This document shows positions 6,372 to 8,050 of a stretch of DNA of 8,050 nucleotides, piece by piece (the first letter of the stretch is position 1; each line of letters opens with the position of its first letter). The stretch covers positions 1 through 8,050 of the forward strand of contig JAGGSF010000002.1 of the NCBI GenBank assembly GCA_021159235.1, given 5' to 3'. Source of the DNA: Deltaproteobacteria bacterium (lineage in GTDB: Bacteria; Campylobacterota_A; Desulfurellia; JAGGSF01). Position numbers and translations under genes: made by a program. The notes under the pieces were generated by a model. That model saw only the letters and a list, made by a program, of their open reading frames with translations. It did no database searches and was not told where the DNA came from.

Positions 6372-7891
6372 TGTTCATAAGGGTAAAAAGCGCCACCCCA
6401 GTTGGCGTGAGTGCCTTGCCCATAGATGTAGAGGTAGATATTTCTCGTGGTCTGCCAGGCTTAACCATTGTAGGATTGGCAGAAAATGCAGTAAAAGAGG
6501 GAAAAGAAAGGGTAAGATCTGCTCTTTTGAACACAGGATTTATGCTTAAATCTACCCGCATCACAGTTAACCTTGCTCCGGCAGACATAAAAAAGGAAGG
6601 CAGTATATTTGATCTACCGGTAGCAGTGGGACTGATCGCCGCCAATGGTTGGATAAACGATGAAGAAATAGAAAAATACATCATTGTTGGTGAGTTATCT
6701 CTAAATGGAAATTTAAGAAGGACGAGGGGAATTTTGCCCATTGTTACCCTGGCTAAGAAATTGGGCTTGGGGGTAATTATCCCCAGGGAAAATGCCCGTG
6801 AGGCAGCTATTGTAAGAGATGTAGCCATTTATCCCTGTACGAACCTGCTGGAAGTGGTAGAATTTTTATCAAAAAAGATTAAAAAGGAACCTTTCTCAGA
6901 TGAGAAGGTGTTAGATGTAAAGGAAAGCTACAATGTGGATTTTAGTGATGTAAAAGGACAGAATTTCGCCAAACGGGCACTGGAGGTAGCTGCTGCTGGT
7001 AACCATAATATCCTCATGATCGGTCCACCCGGTAGTGGAAAAACACTTCTTGCTGAAAGACTGCCTACAATTTTGCCAGAGATGGAGTTTGAAGAGACAA
7101 TAGAAGCAACCAAGATATACAGTGTGGCAAATCTTTTGAGAAGTGAAAAGCCTGTGGTGGCAGAAAGACCATTTCGCTCTCCCCATCATACCATATCAGA
7201 TGTAGCTTTGATCGGTGGAGGAGGTGTGCCCAGACCAGGAGAAATTTCCTTGGCCCATCAGGGAGTTTTGTTCTTAGATGAATTTCCTGAATTTAAGAGA
7301 AATGTCATTGAAGCGTTGAGAGAACCTATGGAAAAAGGCAAAATCACGGTATCCAGAGCGAGACTCACAGTGGAATTTCCCGCAAACTTCATGCTGGTTT
7401 GTGCCATGAATCCCTGCCCCTGTGGGTTTTACGGCTCAAGGAAAAGGGAATGTGCCTGCAGTTTTGAACAGATAAGAAGATACAGGTCAAGGGTATCCGG
7501 TCCTATTTTAGATAGAATTGACATTCAGATAGAAGTGCCGGAATTGGAATATGAGGACATCTCATCCGGAGAAAAGGGGGAAAGTTCAAAAGATATAAGA
7601 AAGAGGGTAGAGAAGGCAAGGGCTACCCAGAGAAAAAGATTGAAGAATGAAAAGATTTCCACCAACGCCCAGATGGATGTGAAACAGATAGAGAGGTACT
7701 GCAATTTAGATGACGAAGGAAAAAAGATAATGGAAAAGGCGATGGAAAGACTGGGTCTTTCGGCCCGAGGATACAGCAAGGTCCTGAAGGTAGCCAGAAC
7801 AATAGCAGACCTGGAACAAGAAGAAAATATACTCCCATCTCATCTAAAGGAAGCGTTGCAGTACAGGAGTCTGGATTTAACAAGATTTTAG
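6371..7891 (+). CDS. comM: ComM/YifB family AAA+ ATPase (Mg-chelatase-like)
   Basis: ComM in gamma-proteobacteria is a hexameric helicase that extends recombination intermediates by branch migration during natural transformation; elsewhere the family (YifB) is widespread and often uncharacterised. The N-terminal ChlI-like domain (about 1-170) begins FIRVKSATPVGVSALPI. The AAA+ core follows with Walker A GPPGSGKT (218-225, K224), Walker B VLFLDEF (299-305, D303/E304) and GPILDRID (377-384, R382). The Mg_chelatase_C segment is at about 410-503. Cysteines C344, C349, C351, C361 and C363 form the family's typical cluster. The length of 506 is standard. ATG 6371 shares one base with the preceding TAA (TAATG) and has only a weak GGG upstream, so reinitiation after the lipoprotein gene is likely. 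A role in DNA uptake here is not shown: no other competence gene is in the window. Confidence 0.93.
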   Translation: MFIRVKSATPVGVSALPIDVEVDISRGLPGLTIVGLAENAVKEGKERVRSALLNTGFMLKSTRITVNLAPADIKKEGSIFDLPVAVGLIAANGWINDEEIEKYIIVGELSLNGNLRRTRGILPIVTLAKKLGLGVIIPRENAREAAIVRDVAIYPCTNLLEVVEFLSKKIKKEPFSDEKVLDVKESYNVDFSDVKGQNFAKRALEVAAAGNHNILMIGPPGSGKTLLAERLPTILPEMEFEETIEATKIYSVANLLRSEKPVVAERPFRSPHHTISDVALIGGGGVPRPGEISLAHQGVLFLDEFPEFKRNVIEALREPMEKGKITVSRARLTVEFPANFMLVCAMNPCPCGFYGSRKRECACSFEQIRRYRSRVSGPILDRIDIQIEVPELEYEDISSGEKGESSKDIRKRVEKARATQRKRLKNEKISTNAQMDVKQIERYCNLDDEGKKIMEKAMERLGLSARGYSKVLKVARTIADLEQEENILPSHLKEALQYRSLDLTRF

Positions 7892-7932
7892 TCTATGTTT
7901 TATTTTTTTGCCTTGAGATTGTTGGAATAACA
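7892..7932. other. short gap after comM, T-run without hairpin
   Basis: This is the first real spacing in the cluster. It holds a T-rich tract around 7898-7909, but no GC-rich inverted repeat precedes it, so an intrinsic terminator cannot be supported. GGA at 7924-7926 lies 6 nt before the next ATG and may act as a weak ribosome binding site. Confidence 0.4.
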
Positions 7933-8050
7933 ATGAATAAAGAGATGAAGAGAAATCATCTATTGTATATCACCATCATGATGGTAGTCCTTTCAATATT
8001 TTACTATCTTTCCAGCATAATAGCTCTTGTGGGCGGGGAGGCTCCAAATT
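7933..8050 (+). CDS. N-terminal fragment of a predicted membrane protein, cut by the window end
   Basis: From ATG 7933 the frame stays open to the window edge (39 full codons). It reads a basic start (MNKEMKRNH) and then a hydrophobic stretch of about 20 residues (about 10-33, LLYITIMMVVLSIFYYLSS then IIALVG), ending GGEAPN. The positive-inside pattern fits a transmembrane segment or uncleaved signal anchor with the C-terminal side out. No family is recognised from so little. ATG 7945 is an alternative start. The same frame is open back into comM but without a better start. It lies 41 nt after comM on the same strand and may share its transcript. Confidence 0.6.
   Translation, partial: MNKEMKRNHLLYITIMMVVLSIFYYLSSIIALVGGEAPN

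Noticed and set aside
6355-6828. Reverse-strand frame of 157 codons opposite comM
   Set aside because: It lies fully antisense to the well-conserved comM N-terminal domain, has no recognisable family features, and is explained by codon bias of the sense gene. The other reverse-strand frames in the window are rejected for the same reason.
7400-7461. Cysteine cluster in ComM as a novel metal site
   Set aside because: This CxxxxCxC plus CxC arrangement is a normal feature of the ComM/YifB family rather than something new here.
7898-7909. T-rich tract after comM as an intrinsic terminator
   Set aside because: There is no GC-rich inverted repeat directly upstream, so only half of a terminator is present.
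7895-7930. 11-codon frame MFYFFALRLLE after comM
   Set aside because: It has no ribosome binding site, is low complexity and arises from the T-run. It is too short to support as a gene.
7972-7985. Perfect 14-bp palindrome ACCATCATGATGGT, a possible operator
   Set aside because: It lies within the predicted membrane-segment codons (Thr-Ile-Met-Met-Val) of the final gene, is isolated, and can arise from repeated ATC/ATG codons. No second copy was seen.

Overview
The window is a compact, single-strand (+) run of housekeeping genes from an AT-rich bacterium. In order they are: a 16S rRNA guanine methyltransferase (rsmD), phosphopantetheine adenylyltransferase (coaD), a PLP-dependent aspartate-type aminotransferase, a class A penicillin-binding protein (PBP1A type), an RluD-type 23S rRNA pseudouridine synthase, a lipoprotein made of four fibronectin type III (FN3) domains, a ComM/YifB AAA+ ATPase, and the first 39 codons of an unidentified membrane protein cut by the window end.

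The lipoprotein signal, the PBP1A sequence style and the gene order (rsmD-coaD-aminotransferase-PBP1A-rluD-FN3 lipoprotein-comM) resemble, from memory, deltaproteobacterial/Desulfobacterota-like diderm genomes. This is an inference from style and synteny; the taxon cannot be fixed from the sequence alone.

Layout. Positions 1-121 are AT-rich with no convincing gene and probably hold the promoter. Positions 122-668 hold rsmD, whose 5' end is problematic: the usual N-terminal hairpin seems to be encoded in a different frame. From 665 to 7891 the genes are nearly gapless. Successive junctions are a 4-nt overlap, a 32-nt overlap, a 6-nt gap, a 35-nt overlap, a 4-nt overlap and a 1-nt overlap. This strongly suggests one polycistronic, translationally coupled unit. 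No terminator is visible inside it. The gap of about 40 nt after comM is the first real spacing, and it has a T-run but no hairpin.

The products do not form one pathway. Two modify rRNA (RsmD, RluD), one makes CoA, one handles amino acids, one builds peptidoglycan, one is an envelope lipoprotein and one is a DNA-branch-migration-type ATPase. I found no tRNA, rRNA, CRISPR array, insertion sequence or clear exotic system. The points most worth a second look are the apparent rsmD frame break, altered residues in the PBP glycosyltransferase motif, and the cysteine-rich FN3 lipoprotein coupled to comM.
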